A stretch of DNA of 46,882 nucleotides, from positions 1-46,882 of the forward strand of contig JABXHM010000031.1 of NCBI GenBank assembly GCA_013373625.1, in the 5' to 3' direction. The number at the start of each line of letters is the position of its first letter. The stretch's first letter is position 1. Under the pieces are notes generated by a model. That model had not been told where the DNA came from. It worked only from the letters and a program-made list of their open reading frames with translations, and searched no databases. Below, one piece after another: positions 28,757 through 35,781 of the stretch. Made by a program: the position numbers and the translations under genes. Origin of the DNA: Alteromonadaceae bacterium (lineage in GTDB: Bacteria > Pseudomonadota > Gammaproteobacteria > Enterobacterales > Alteromonadaceae).

Positions 28757-29206
28757 ATGGATATTAGGAAGATTAAAAAACTGATTGAACTGGTCGAAGA
28801 ATCAGGCGTTGCCGAGTTAGAAATTACCGAAGGTGAAGAGTCAGTACGTATTCACCGTGGTAGTTCAGCGTCTGCTGCACCTATCCATTATGCGGCCCCT
28901 GCACCAGCAGCTCCGGCCGCAGCACCGGCTCCCGCTGCTGCACCGGCGCCAGCAGAACCTGAAGCGCCTGCCGGCCATACTGTAAAATCACCAATGGTAG
29001 GGACTTTCTACCGTGCCTCTTCGCCAACATCGAAGACCTTTGTCGAAGTGGGTCAGAGCGTGAACGTAGGCGACACGTTATGTATTGTAGAAGCCATGAA
29101 AATGATGAACCAAATCGAATCTGATAAAGCCGGTGTCGTTAAGGCAATACTGGTCGAGAACCAGGAAGCGGTTGAATTTGACCAACCCCTGTTCATCATC
29201 GAGTAA
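28757..29206 (+). CDS. accB: Biotin carboxyl carrier protein of acetyl-CoA carboxylase
   Basis: The 149-residue protein has an N-terminal helix region, an Ala/Pro-rich hinge (about 40-72) and a biotinyl domain with the biotinylated Lys at about 115 in [11 protein letters not shown]. It carries CO2 between AccC and the carboxyltransferase in fatty-acid synthesis. It lies 11 bp before accC. Confidence 0.96.
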   Translation: MDIRKIKKLIELVEESGVAELEITEGEESVRIHRGSSASAAPIHYAAPAPAAPAAAPAPAAAPAPAEPEAPAGHTVKSPMVGTFYRASSPTSKTFVEVGQSVNVGDTLCIVEAMKMMNQIESDKAGVVKAILVENQEAVEFDQPLFIIE

Positions 29207-29217
29207 ACGGTATTCTC

Positions 29218-30558
29218 ATGGATAAAGTATTAATAGCTAACCGTGGTGAAATAGCACTGCGGATCCTAAGAGCTTGCAAAGAGCTTGGGATAAAAACGGT
29301 GGCCGTTCACTCTACTGCCGACCGTAACCTAAAGCATGTTTTGCTTGCCGACGAATCAATTTGTATCGGTAATGCTTCAGCAACCGAGAGCTACCTGAAT
29401 ATACCCCGTATTATTGCTGCCGCAGAAGTCACCAATTCAATCGCAATTCACCCCGGCTACGGTTTTCTTGCCGAAAATGCCGATTTTGCTGATGCAGTTG
29501 AAAAAAGTGGTTTCATATTTATTGGTCCGACAGCCGACACCATCAATTTGATGGGCGACAAAGTGTCTGCCATTAACGCCATGAAAAAAGCCGGTGTGCC
29601 CTGTGTACCAGGCTCTGATGGCCCTTTGACCGATGACACTGAGCGTAATAAAACCATTGCTAAGCGTATCGGTTATCCGATTATCGTCAAAGCAGCCGGT
29701 GGCGGCGGTGGTCGCGGAATGCGTGTAGTGCGCAGTGAGGCGGAATTAATCAAAGCCATCGAAACTACCAAAGCTGAAGCCGGTGCCGCATTCGGTAACG
29801 ATGTGGTTTACATGGAAAAATTCCTCGAAAATCCACGTCATGTGGAATTTCAGGTACTGGCTGACGGTCAGGGTAATGCTATTCATCTGGGTGAGCGTGA
29901 TTGTTCAATGCAGCGTCGTCACCAGAAAGTGGTAGAGGAAGCGCCAGCACCTGGTATTTCCGAGCAAATGCGTAACAAAATTGGTGATCGCTGCCGTAAA
30001 GCGTGTCTGGAAATTGGCTATCGCGGCGCAGGCACCTTTGAATTCCTGTATGAAAACGGTGAGTTTTACTTCATTGAAATGAATACACGAATTCAGGTAG
30101 AACATCCGGTTTCAGAAATGATCACCGGAGTTGACCTGGTTAAAGAACAATTGCGTATTGCCGCAGGGCAACCCTTGTCTATCGATCAATCGCAAATTCA
30201 AATCCGTGGTCATGCCATTGAATGCCGAATTAACGCAGAAGATCCCAACACGTTTATTCCAAGTCCCGGAAAAATTGAGATGTTCCATTCACCAGGTGGC
30301 TTAGGTGTACGTTGGGATTCACATATTTACGCTGGCTATTCAGTACCGCCTTACTATGATTCGATGATTGGTAAGCTGATCACGTACGGCGAGAGCCGTG
30401 ATGAAGCCATTGCTCGTATGCGTCATGCCCTGGATGAGTTAGTTATCGACGGTATTAAAACTAACGTGCCGTTGCAGCAGCGTATCATGGCAGATGAAAA
30501 CTTTTATGCGGGTGGCACGAATATTCACTACCTGGAGAAAAAGCTAGGTTTAAATTAG
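29218..30558 (+). CDS. accC: Biotin carboxylase subunit of acetyl-CoA carboxylase
   Basis: The 446-residue protein is full length, with [14 protein letters not shown] at the start, the ATP-grasp glycine loop [35 protein letters not shown] and the active-site [16 protein letters not shown]. It carboxylates biotin on AccB using ATP and bicarbonate. A strong terminator follows 26 bp after the stop. Confidence 0.97.
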   Translation: MDKVLIANRGEIALRILRACKELGIKTVAVHSTADRNLKHVLLADESICIGNASATESYLNIPRIIAAAEVTNSIAIHPGYGFLAENADFADAVEKSGFIFIGPTADTINLMGDKVSAINAMKKAGVPCVPGSDGPLTDDTERNKTIAKRIGYPIIVKAAGGGGGRGMRVVRSEAELIKAIETTKAEAGAAFGNDVVYMEKFLENPRHVEFQVLADGQGNAIHLGERDCSMQRRHQKVVEEAPAPGISEQMRNKIGDRCRKACLEIGYRGAGTFEFLYENGEFYFIEMNTRIQVEHPVSEMITGVDLVKEQLRIAAGQPLSIDQSQIQIRGHAIECRINAEDPNTFIPSPGKIEMFHSPGGLGVRWDSHIYAGYSVPPYYDSMIGKLITYGESRDEAIARMRHALDELVIDGIKTNVPLQQRIMADENFYAGGTNIHYLEKKLGLN

Positions 30559-30583
30559 ATGTAACCTGACTGATTCCGACATT

Positions 30584-30613
30584 AAAGGCTTTCCTCATCG
30601 AAAGCCTTTTTTA
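30584..30613 (+). terminator. Intrinsic terminator after accC
   Basis: AAAGGCTTTC, a 6-nt loop and GAAAGCCTTT form a perfect 10-bp stem followed by T residues. Confidence 0.9.
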
Positions 30614-30690
30614 TTTTTAGCCATACAGCTCGGTAAAATTGGACACCGTTCTATTTTAGTAATTAATTAAGCCGTTTTTTTAGAATTCTT

Positions 30691-30709
30691 AAATAAGAAT
30701 TATTCTCGT
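30691..30709. promoter_or_regulatory. Fur-box-like inverted repeat upstream of candidate sRNA
   Basis: AAATAAGAATTATTCTCGT resembles Fur sites (GATAAT repeats; GAGAATnATTCTC variants). It lies just upstream of the -35 of a promoter at 30713-30741. Its 15-mer core AAGAATTATTCTCGT recurs with one mismatch upstream of the HiPIP gene. Confidence 0.5.
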
Positions 30710-30712
30710 ATA

Positions 30713-30741
30713 TTGGTCATGTTAAACTTTTGTTTAATAAT
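30713..30741 (+). promoter_or_regulatory. Promoter of candidate small RNA
   Basis: TTGGTC (30713-30718), 17-nt spacer and AATAAT (30736-30741) give a sigma-70-like promoter with an initiation point expected near 30748. Confidence 0.5.
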
Positions 30742-30747
30742 ACGCAG

Positions 30748-30845
30748 AGTGATAAGGAGAGTTGACCCCTCAGTTTCGTTCTGCGTTACCTTTTTTATAG
30801 GTACTTCTCCACTCTTGAGCCGGCACCCTTTGCCGGCTGTTTTAT
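30748..30845 (+). ncRNA. Candidate Fur-regulated small RNA (about 97 nt)
   Basis: Between accC and a convergent DUF3718 gene there is a complete small transcription unit with no open frame. It has a Fur-like site (30691-30709), a promoter (30713-30741) and a strong intrinsic terminator (30818-30845). The predicted RNA is about 97 nt, close to Escherichia coli RyhB (about 90 nt), and ends in a GC-rich hairpin with U-run as Hfq-dependent RNAs do. Self-pairing within it (GGAGA with TCTCC) is visible. The RyhB core sequence itself was not recognised, so this may be an analogue rather than a homologue. Prediction only. Confidence 0.45.
30818..30845 (+). terminator. Intrinsic terminator of candidate sRNA
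   Basis: AGCCGGCA, loop CCCTT and TGCCGGCT form a perfect 8-bp stem, followed by GTTTTATT. Confidence 0.85.
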
Positions 30846-30889
30846 TGCCGCGGCCAGGCTATCTTTAAATTGATTACATCAACTGACAT

Positions 30890-30917
30890 AAAAAACCCCG
30901 CCGGTTTTCAGGCAGGG
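30890..30917 (-). terminator. Intrinsic terminator of the DUF3718 gene
   Basis: On the minus strand, CCCTGCC, an 8-nt loop and GGCGGGG are followed by six T. It lies 25 bp after the stop codon at 30943. Confidence 0.85.
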
Positions 30918-30942
30918 CTTATTGACAATAACTACCTGAGCG

Positions 30943-31266
30943 CTAGAGGCGGCTGATCAACTGTCCGCTGTATTCACCGTTCAGCATATACTCATTAATA
31001 GATGCTACGTTTTGGCCATACTCTTCTACAAACTCTACTATTGGCTTACCGTTACAAGACACATTTTTAGCGACAAACTGAGGGCTCAATCCTGCCTCTT
31101 TTAGCGCACGACGTAATTTTGTTTTGCTACCCTCGACGGCGACCACGCAAATTTTTGACGTCACATAGTTATCGGCAGCAACCAGTTCTGGGTTAGCTTG
31201 TGCAACAGTCGCCGCACTCATTGTTACACCAAGGGCAATCATAATTTTAGTAAATGCTTTCATCAT
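30943..31266 (-). CDS. Secreted DUF3718-family small protein
   Basis: The 107-residue protein has a signal peptide cleaved after about AQA (residue 24). The mature part of about 83 residues contains two Cys (ICVVAVEG and VSCNGKP), which could form a disulfide. The sequence ELVAADNYVTSKICVVAVEGS resembles DUF3718 proteins of Alteromonadales. Function is unknown; it should be periplasmic. It stands alone with its own terminator and an AT-rich upstream region. Confidence 0.75.
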   Translation of the reverse strand: MMKAFTKIMIALGVTMSAATVAQANPELVAADNYVTSKICVVAVEGSKTKLRRALKEAGLSPQFVAKNVSCNGKPIVEFVEEYGQNVASINEYMLNGEYSGQLISRL

Positions 31267-31387
31267 ATTTTCCTATATTCCATTGACGGGAGAGTCGATA
31301 TAGGTAGAGCAAAGGCAGTGCCAAAATTATTTATTATTATTTTTCAAAAACTTAGTAGATTTTTAATTTGATCAACCAATAGAGAGA

Positions 31388-31445
31388 TTAAACTTTATGC
31401 TAAAAAGTAGCCAAAACCACTATTTCTTAGCATTTTAAAGTTTAA
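31388..31445. repeat. Long AT-rich imperfect palindrome
   Basis: TTAAACTTTATGCTAA (31388-31403) pairs with TTAGCA-TTT-TAAAGTTTAA (31427-31445), 16 bp with a 3-nt bulge and 23-nt loop. It lies about 120 bp upstream of the DUF3718 start. Confidence 0.6.
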
Positions 31446-31516
31446 GCATTTGAAAATGTTGCAAAATGTTTCAGAATAATTATTTTTTGGTGGTTAAAAC
31501 TATTATTTAGCGCAAT

Positions 31517-31543
31517 AAAAAAGCCCATCTAAACAGATGGGCT
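31517..31543 (-). terminator. Intrinsic terminator downstream of the fusion nuclease gene
   Basis: AGCCCATCT, loop GTTT and AGATGGGCT on the minus strand form a perfect 9-bp stem followed by six T. It lies about 130 bp after the stop at 31674. Confidence 0.85.
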
Positions 31544-31673
31544 AAACAGCAAGAACGCATACACACTTATCACAGTGCATTGCTTAATATGTAAGCTGCG
31601 TAAATAAAGATCAATAAATATTTTATTTTTATAAATTTAGTTTACACAGAACAAAAACGGGACTGATAAATTC

Positions 31674-33806
31674 TCAAACTGCAGATTGAGCCTGTTGAAT
31701 TAACTTTAATAGTTGTGCTGCTGCCAGCGCATCATCTAAGGCCCGGTGGTGATTTTCGAGCTTAATTTCAAAATGTTCACTCAATGCCCCTAGCCCGTAA
31801 GATCTAATCCCCGGGTAATGCTTGCGCATACGTGCGCAAGTACACAGCTTAGGTCGCCTGAAGTCCATACCCAGACGGGCAAATTCCTGCTTTATAAAAC
31901 CATAGTCAAAATTAACGTTGTGGGCAACGAAAATACAATCTTTGCTAAAAGCTTCAATGTCTTCCACTACATCAGCAAAGATAGGGGCGTCGGCCACCAT
32001 ATCGTTACTGATCCCGGTGAGTTGCGTGATTCGACCAGGGATATGACGCTGCGGATTAATCAGGCTACTCCATCTTGCGACTTCCTCACCGTTTATCATT
32101 TTGACCATTCCCACCTCGGTAATACGATGCGCCGCAGACTGCCCTCCGGTTGTTTCGATATCGACGACCACATACGGCTGCATAGGGTCGCTGTACCAGT
32201 TAACCTGGGTGACATTCACCTTAAAACCACATTGCTTGAGTCGTTGAATAGACACCAACTGATTACGGCGCAACTGATCGCCCGGTGCTTTAATTTCTTC
32301 AAACCGAAGCTCGCCGTCGTCAACAACCATAATGTCCGGGAAACCATCGCTAAGGCTTGCATAGTCTTTACACATCAACAGCAAAAACTCACGCAGTAAT
32401 GCTATGTCAATATATGACAGCATGACTTTGAGGTTATCGAGCAGCTGTTCCCGCCACATAAATAGACTGTTTACCTTGCCATAGTGCATACCCGCCTGCA
32501 TCAGCAAGTAACGATAGAGCGTATCACTGCTTTCACAATACTGCTCAAGGTGTGCATCAATCTCATGGCCAAATGTGGCATAAAAATCATTGTGTCTTAA
32601 TACTTGTGGTCGCCGGTCAAATTCATTTACTAATCCGCGATCACCATGCAGCCACTGCCAAAACAGCAAACCAAATAAGGTACGCCAAAGGTGATTCTCA
32701 GTTCGATATGCAGCGATACCGTGACGCCGGTAATAACCAATAACGCCTTGTTCTACTTCCTGATTATGCAGCTCATCAAGGTGGATAACACGGGTAGCAT
32801 CCCGCAGCATATCCGTTAGCACCGAGGTTTTCTTACGACCAAACTTGCGCGTATAAAAGTCTTCCGCAAATGCCAGTAAGGTGTCGCTGGGTGGATCATC
32901 AATGATTGCTTCCAGCGCGGTCTTTACGTCGTCTTTGTCACCCGCTTTATAACTTTCACGCAGCCATTTTTCACGTGCCTGATCGCTATTTGCACGCTGC
33001 AGATACATAAGCCCTTTGCGATGATCATGACTCAGCCAAAAAATCCCAGCCTGATAAAGCAACCGGTTACGGTAATCATGGCCAATCGCGCATTCCACCG
33101 TCACGTTATCAACAACCGAATAATGCGCTTTTTGCTGCTCAGTGAGGGATTTAAATTTACTCAGCTCCTTAGCGAAATAAAAAGCGCCCAGCGCAGCCGT
33201 CTGAGAATTAAAACGAGCAAGCTGCTGACTGACATCTTTGCGGGTTCGCATAACGCCTAAATCCCGCATCGAAAATTGATTTAGCCTGCCTTTTGTATTG
33301 CCAAAATATAAAAACAGCAGGTAATCCAAGGCTCTGTCAAAGTTACGTAACTTATAATGCTGGTTGAGCTCATCCGGTACATGTAACGGTCCTGTCAGCA
33401 GACGTTCTGCGAGTTGCTCAGTGACAACAGGTTTAGTCACTGCCGCTGGCAACGTCACACCGTTTGCGTTGAGTAATACCAGTAAATCCGCTTTAGTAAG
33501 CCCTTGCCCTAAGGCAAAACTATCGGCCTTTTCCAGGCCAACAAACCAGCCTTGCCGGGTTAAATACTCTAGCTGCTCCAAGGGACAATTTATTTCAGCA
33601 TACGCAAAGGTTTTTGTGGCAACCACCGGATACTTGCGGTTGGCGGCGCGCACCACAATGCATTGCTGATCAGTACTCAGGCCTCGAAAGTCGTCAATAA
33701 ACTGTAAGGTTGGTGTGTCCAACAAAGCCTGGTTAACGCCGCTAAAGAATTCCAAAAACTCAAAAAAATGATCGAGGTAATATTTTTCAGGCAGGGTTTT
33801 ACGCAT
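31674..33806 (-). CDS. FAN1-like VRR-NUC nuclease fused to a DEDDh exonuclease
   Basis: The 710-residue protein has two nuclease modules. Residues about 1-540 resemble bacterial FAN1-like proteins: an N-terminal helical SAP/winged-helix-type part (YYLDHFFEFLEFF, LTKADLLVLLNANGV), a helical repeat middle, and a VRR-NUC domain (about 460-540) with GFPDIMVVDD, FEEIKAPGDQLRRNQ, which holds the metal-binding Asp, Glu and Lys. Residues 545-710 are a DnaQ-type 3'-5' exonuclease with DIETTG, HNVNFDYGFI and HHRALDDA, a complete DEDDh set. FAN1 incises flap-like structures and crosslink-blocked DNA; the added exonuclease could trim the product. Role in repair is inferred. Confidence 0.85.
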   Translation of the reverse strand: MRKTLPEKYYLDHFFEFLEFFSGVNQALLDTPTLQFIDDFRGLSTDQQCIVVRAANRKYPVVATKTFAYAEINCPLEQLEYLTRQGWFVGLEKADSFALGQGLTKADLLVLLNANGVTLPAAVTKPVVTEQLAERLLTGPLHVPDELNQHYKLRNFDRALDYLLFLYFGNTKGRLNQFSMRDLGVMRTRKDVSQQLARFNSQTAALGAFYFAKELSKFKSLTEQQKAHYSVVDNVTVECAIGHDYRNRLLYQAGIFWLSHDHRKGLMYLQRANSDQAREKWLRESYKAGDKDDVKTALEAIIDDPPSDTLLAFAEDFYTRKFGRKKTSVLTDMLRDATRVIHLDELHNQEVEQGVIGYYRRHGIAAYRTENHLWRTLFGLLFWQWLHGDRGLVNEFDRRPQVLRHNDFYATFGHEIDAHLEQYCESSDTLYRYLLMQAGMHYGKVNSLFMWREQLLDNLKVMLSYIDIALLREFLLLMCKDYASLSDGFPDIMVVDDGELRFEEIKAPGDQLRRNQLVSIQRLKQCGFKVNVTQVNWYSDPMQPYVVVDIETTGGQSAAHRITEVGMVKMINGEEVARWSSLINPQRHIPGRITQLTGISNDMVADAPIFADVVEDIEAFSKDCIFVAHNVNFDYGFIKQEFARLGMDFRRPKLCTCARMRKHYPGIRSYGLGALSEHFEIKLENHHRALDDALAAAQLLKLIQQAQSAV

Positions 33807-33831
33807 TTCTCATTCCACACAGGGCCCAGGG

Positions 33832-33897
33832 CCTGTTGATCTTTGCTGCGCATTTTTGCAGCACGCCGGGTGTCATTTGTACCCAAAGATTAACAGG
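33832..33897. repeat. Structured palindromic intergenic element (three-way junction fold)
   Basis: CCTGTTGATCTTTG (33832-33845) pairs with CAAAGATTAACAGG (33884-33897), 13 of 14 positions. Inside are two further hairpins: TGCTGC/GCAGCA (33844-33863) and GGGT/ACCC (33868-33884). It lies between the HNH gene and the fusion nuclease gene. It looks like a mobile palindromic intergenic element, though no second copy is present in the window. Confidence 0.6.
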
Positions 33898-33948
33898 CTC
33901 CAACAACACATGTATAAATATACAGCCACTGTAGCAATAAACAACCTT

Positions 33949-34263
33949 TTACAGGTTTTTATGCTTTTTTGTTACCGCTTTAATCCGCTGGCGGCTAACC
34001 CAGGCAAAGTAGTCTGACAGGGCTGGATCGGCTTTAAGCCGTGGTAAGGAATTGAGTTGTTTTGCGAGTATCATTTCATCATAGAACCGGTGAATACCAT
34101 TATGGCATTGACGGCATACGAGCACCCCACTGGCCAGCTGTTCTTTACTGTAATGCTTTTTAAAGTAAGTTCGGCGATGCATTTTCCGCGGTATTAAATG
34201 ATGAAAAGTTAAATAAGTGACACGGCCACAACATACGCATTCGCCGCTTTTCACGTGTGACAT
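33949..34263 (-). CDS. HNH-type putative endonuclease
   Basis: The protein has about 104 residues from the ATG at 34263 (MSHVKSGECVCCGR). That start has AAAGG eight bases upstream, while the ATG at 34284 lacks one. It has a zinc-type CVCCGR pair, the HNH core TFHHLIPRKMH, and CRQCHNGIH, the usual Cys2-plus-HHxxP arrangement. The C-terminal tail is basic. HNH proteins cut DNA nonspecifically or at sites; its target is unknown. It lies just upstream of the fusion nuclease on the same strand, separated by a palindromic element. Confidence 0.8.
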   Translation of the reverse strand: MSHVKSGECVCCGRVTYLTFHHLIPRKMHRRTYFKKHYSKEQLASGVLVCRQCHNGIHRFYDEMILAKQLNSLPRLKADPALSDYFAWVSRQRIKAVTKKHKNL

Positions 34264-34372
34264 GATTGTACCTTTATCTGCCAATATTCAATCCAGCTAC
34301 GCCGCTTATACGTATAGTGAAATAAATGGTGTCATAGCCGCAATTAATCTTTTTAAAACAGGTGTCCGAATA

Positions 34373-34564
34373 ATGAGTTTAACCCAGGCCAGCACCTTTG
34401 AGTGCCCCTATTGTATGACCATCAACGATCTTGAGGTGGATGAAATTAATGACATCGGCCAGACCCAGGTAATCGATTGTCAGATTTGTTGTCAGCCAAT
34501 CGTTGTCGAGATTAGAGACAATGACGGTGAAATCGACATTCAGGCCGAGCGGGAAAACGATTAG
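34373..34564 (+). CDS. CPXCG-motif cysteine-rich small protein
   Basis: The 63-residue protein has two Cys pairs: FECPYCMTIND and DCQICCQPIVVEI, a zinc-ribbon-like arrangement of the CPXCG family, with an acidic C-terminal tail. Function is unknown. A longer in-frame reading from 34217 crosses the HNH gene start on the other strand, so the ATG at 34373 is preferred. It lies three bases before the flavin-reductase gene and is probably cotranscribed. Confidence 0.82.
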   Translation: MSLTQASTFECPYCMTINDLEVDEINDIGQTQVIDCQICCQPIVVEIRDNDGEIDIQAEREND

Positions 34565-34567
34565 CTA

Positions 34568-35215
34568 ATGAACACATTTGATGAATCTGACATCAACAAC
34601 ATGGCGCAGCGTTACCGCGCCAATTTTGTCAACAGTTTGTCTGGTTACAAGAGCGCAAACCTGATTGGTACTGCAAGCGCGCAGGGCCAGACCAATTTAA
34701 CGATTGTCAGTTCAGTAGTGCATATTGGCGCCCATCCACCGCTGATGGGTATGATAATGCGACCACACACCGTACGGCGTGACTCGCTGGAAAATATCAA
34801 AGCGACCGGTGTCTATACCGTTAATGCTGTCCCCGTTGAATTATATGCGCAGGCACACCAGACCTCAGCCCGCTACGATGAGTCTGCCAGTGAGTTCACT
34901 CAATGTGGTTTCAACGAATACTGGCGCGCTGGCTTTGCTGCACCTTTTGTTGCCCAGAGTCCACTTCAGGTTGGTCTGGAGCTAGCGGAAACTATTGACC
35001 TTACCGTTAATAACACGGTACTTGTCATTGGCCGAATCAAACAAGTAAGTGTCGATAAAACGCGTATAGACCAAGACGGCGGCATCGATATTAACGCGCT
35101 TGACCTCGCTTGCATTAGTGGGCTTGATACTTATCACGAAGCCAACGCTATTGCTAAGATGGCCTATGCGAAACCAGATAACCCCCCTAAACTAATTAAG
35201 CATTATAAGCCCTGA
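34568..35215 (+). CDS. Flavin reductase-like / FMN-binding split-barrel protein
   Basis: The 215-residue protein resembles the flavin-reductase-like family: SANLIGTASAQGQTNLTIVSSVVHIGAHPPLMGMIMRPH in outline, and the SLENIKATGVYTVN motif that packs against FMN. Such proteins bind FMN and often reduce flavin or bind other cofactors. The partner is unknown. Short spacing after the CPXCG gene suggests an operon; a terminator lies at 35342-35365. Confidence 0.85.
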   Translation: MNTFDESDINNMAQRYRANFVNSLSGYKSANLIGTASAQGQTNLTIVSSVVHIGAHPPLMGMIMRPHTVRRDSLENIKATGVYTVNAVPVELYAQAHQTSARYDESASEFTQCGFNEYWRAGFAAPFVAQSPLQVGLELAETIDLTVNNTVLVIGRIKQVSVDKTRIDQDGGIDINALDLACISGLDTYHEANAIAKMAYAKPDNPPKLIKHYKP

Positions 35216-35341
35216 AAAAATCAGCAATGCGGTTTCAGGCAATGTAAACTTAATACAGATCAATACATGATTGTTTAGATTTGGTTAATCCAATTTATGC
35301 GTGTATAAGTACAAGTATTGAACCAGAAACTATTAGTACAA

Positions 35342-35365
35342 ACCCGCCGCAGGCGGGTTTTTGTG
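35342..35365 (+). terminator. Intrinsic terminator downstream of flavin-reductase-like gene
   Basis: ACCCGCC-GCA-GGCGGGT, a 7-bp perfect stem, followed by TTTTTG. It lies about 130 bp after the stop codon and about 55 bp before the HiPIP gene. Confidence 0.85.
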
Positions 35366-35384
35366 TTTTAAAAGCTCAGTAAAA

Positions 35385-35399
35385 AAGAATCATTCTCGT
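35385..35399. promoter_or_regulatory. Fur-box-like site upstream of the HiPIP gene
   Basis: AAGAATCATTCTCGT matches the site at 30695-30709 except for one base. It ends 20 bp before the ATG of the HiPIP gene. Its nature as a Fur or other iron/redox regulator site is inferred from the GAATnATTC core. Confidence 0.45.
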
Positions 35400-35418
35400 T
35401 AACTTTTGGAGTACAACT

Positions 35419-35712
35419 ATGAAATCAGTCAATCGTCGCGATTTTCTGAAACTCTCAGGCACAACGCTCATTGGTATGACCTTAGGTGGCGTTGCCCTGC
35501 GGGCCCAGGCACAAGAGCATCTTAGCGAAGACGATGCCACAGCCAAAGCGCTTAAATACGTTAATAAATCCACCAAAGAAGGTTCACAATGCAGTAACTG
35601 CATGTACATTCAGGGCGAAGCAGGCGCCGACTGGCGTCCTTGTGCTATCTTCCCGGGCAAGCAGGTTAATGCCAACGGTTGGTGTAGCGCCTGGGTGAAA
35701 AAGCCGGGTTAA
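35419..35712 (+). CDS. Tat-exported high-potential iron-sulfur protein (HiPIP)
   Basis: The 97-residue protein starts with a twin-arginine signal (NRRDFLKLSGTTL) and a hydrophobic stretch ending near AQA. The mature domain has four Cys spaced as in HiPIPs: CSNCMYIQG, RPCAIFPGK and NGWCSAWVKK, which bind one 4Fe-4S cluster. It would work as a soluble periplasmic electron carrier. It has an Fur-like site upstream and a strong terminator after it, so it is a single-gene unit. The redox partner is unknown. Confidence 0.92.
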   Translation: MKSVNRRDFLKLSGTTLIGMTLGGVALRAQAQEHLSEDDATAKALKYVNKSTKEGSQCSNCMYIQGEAGADWRPCAIFPGKQVNANGWCSAWVKKPG

Positions 35713-35736
35713 TCCGCTTCCCACCCCTATTTATGA

Positions 35737-35770
35737 CAGCGCAACAGGGTGACCTGTTGCGCTGTTTTTT
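35737..35770. terminator. Intrinsic terminator after the HiPIP gene (likely bidirectional)
   Basis: CAGCGCAACAGG, GTGA loop and CCTGTTGCGCTG form a perfect 12-bp stem followed by TTTTTT on the plus strand. The convergent amidase gene ends 12 bp away at 35782, so it may serve both. Confidence 0.9.
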
Positions 35771-35781
35771 ATTCTCCGAAA

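Larger units (their letters stand above)
31267..31673. other. AT-rich intergenic region with a long palindrome and a terminator
   Basis: No gene. It contains the promoter side of the DUF3718 gene, a long palindrome (31388-31445) and the terminator at 31517-31543. The 31546-31673 stretch is AT-rich 3' untranslated sequence of the nuclease gene. Confidence 0.6.

Noticed and set aside
30748..30845. Direct homologue of RyhB
   Set aside because: The conserved RyhB core was not seen by eye; only size, promoter layout and terminator are similar.
33677..33886. 69-codon open frame overlapping the start of the fusion nuclease gene
   Set aside because: It reads through the palindromic element and the nuclease coding region in another frame; likely a shadow.
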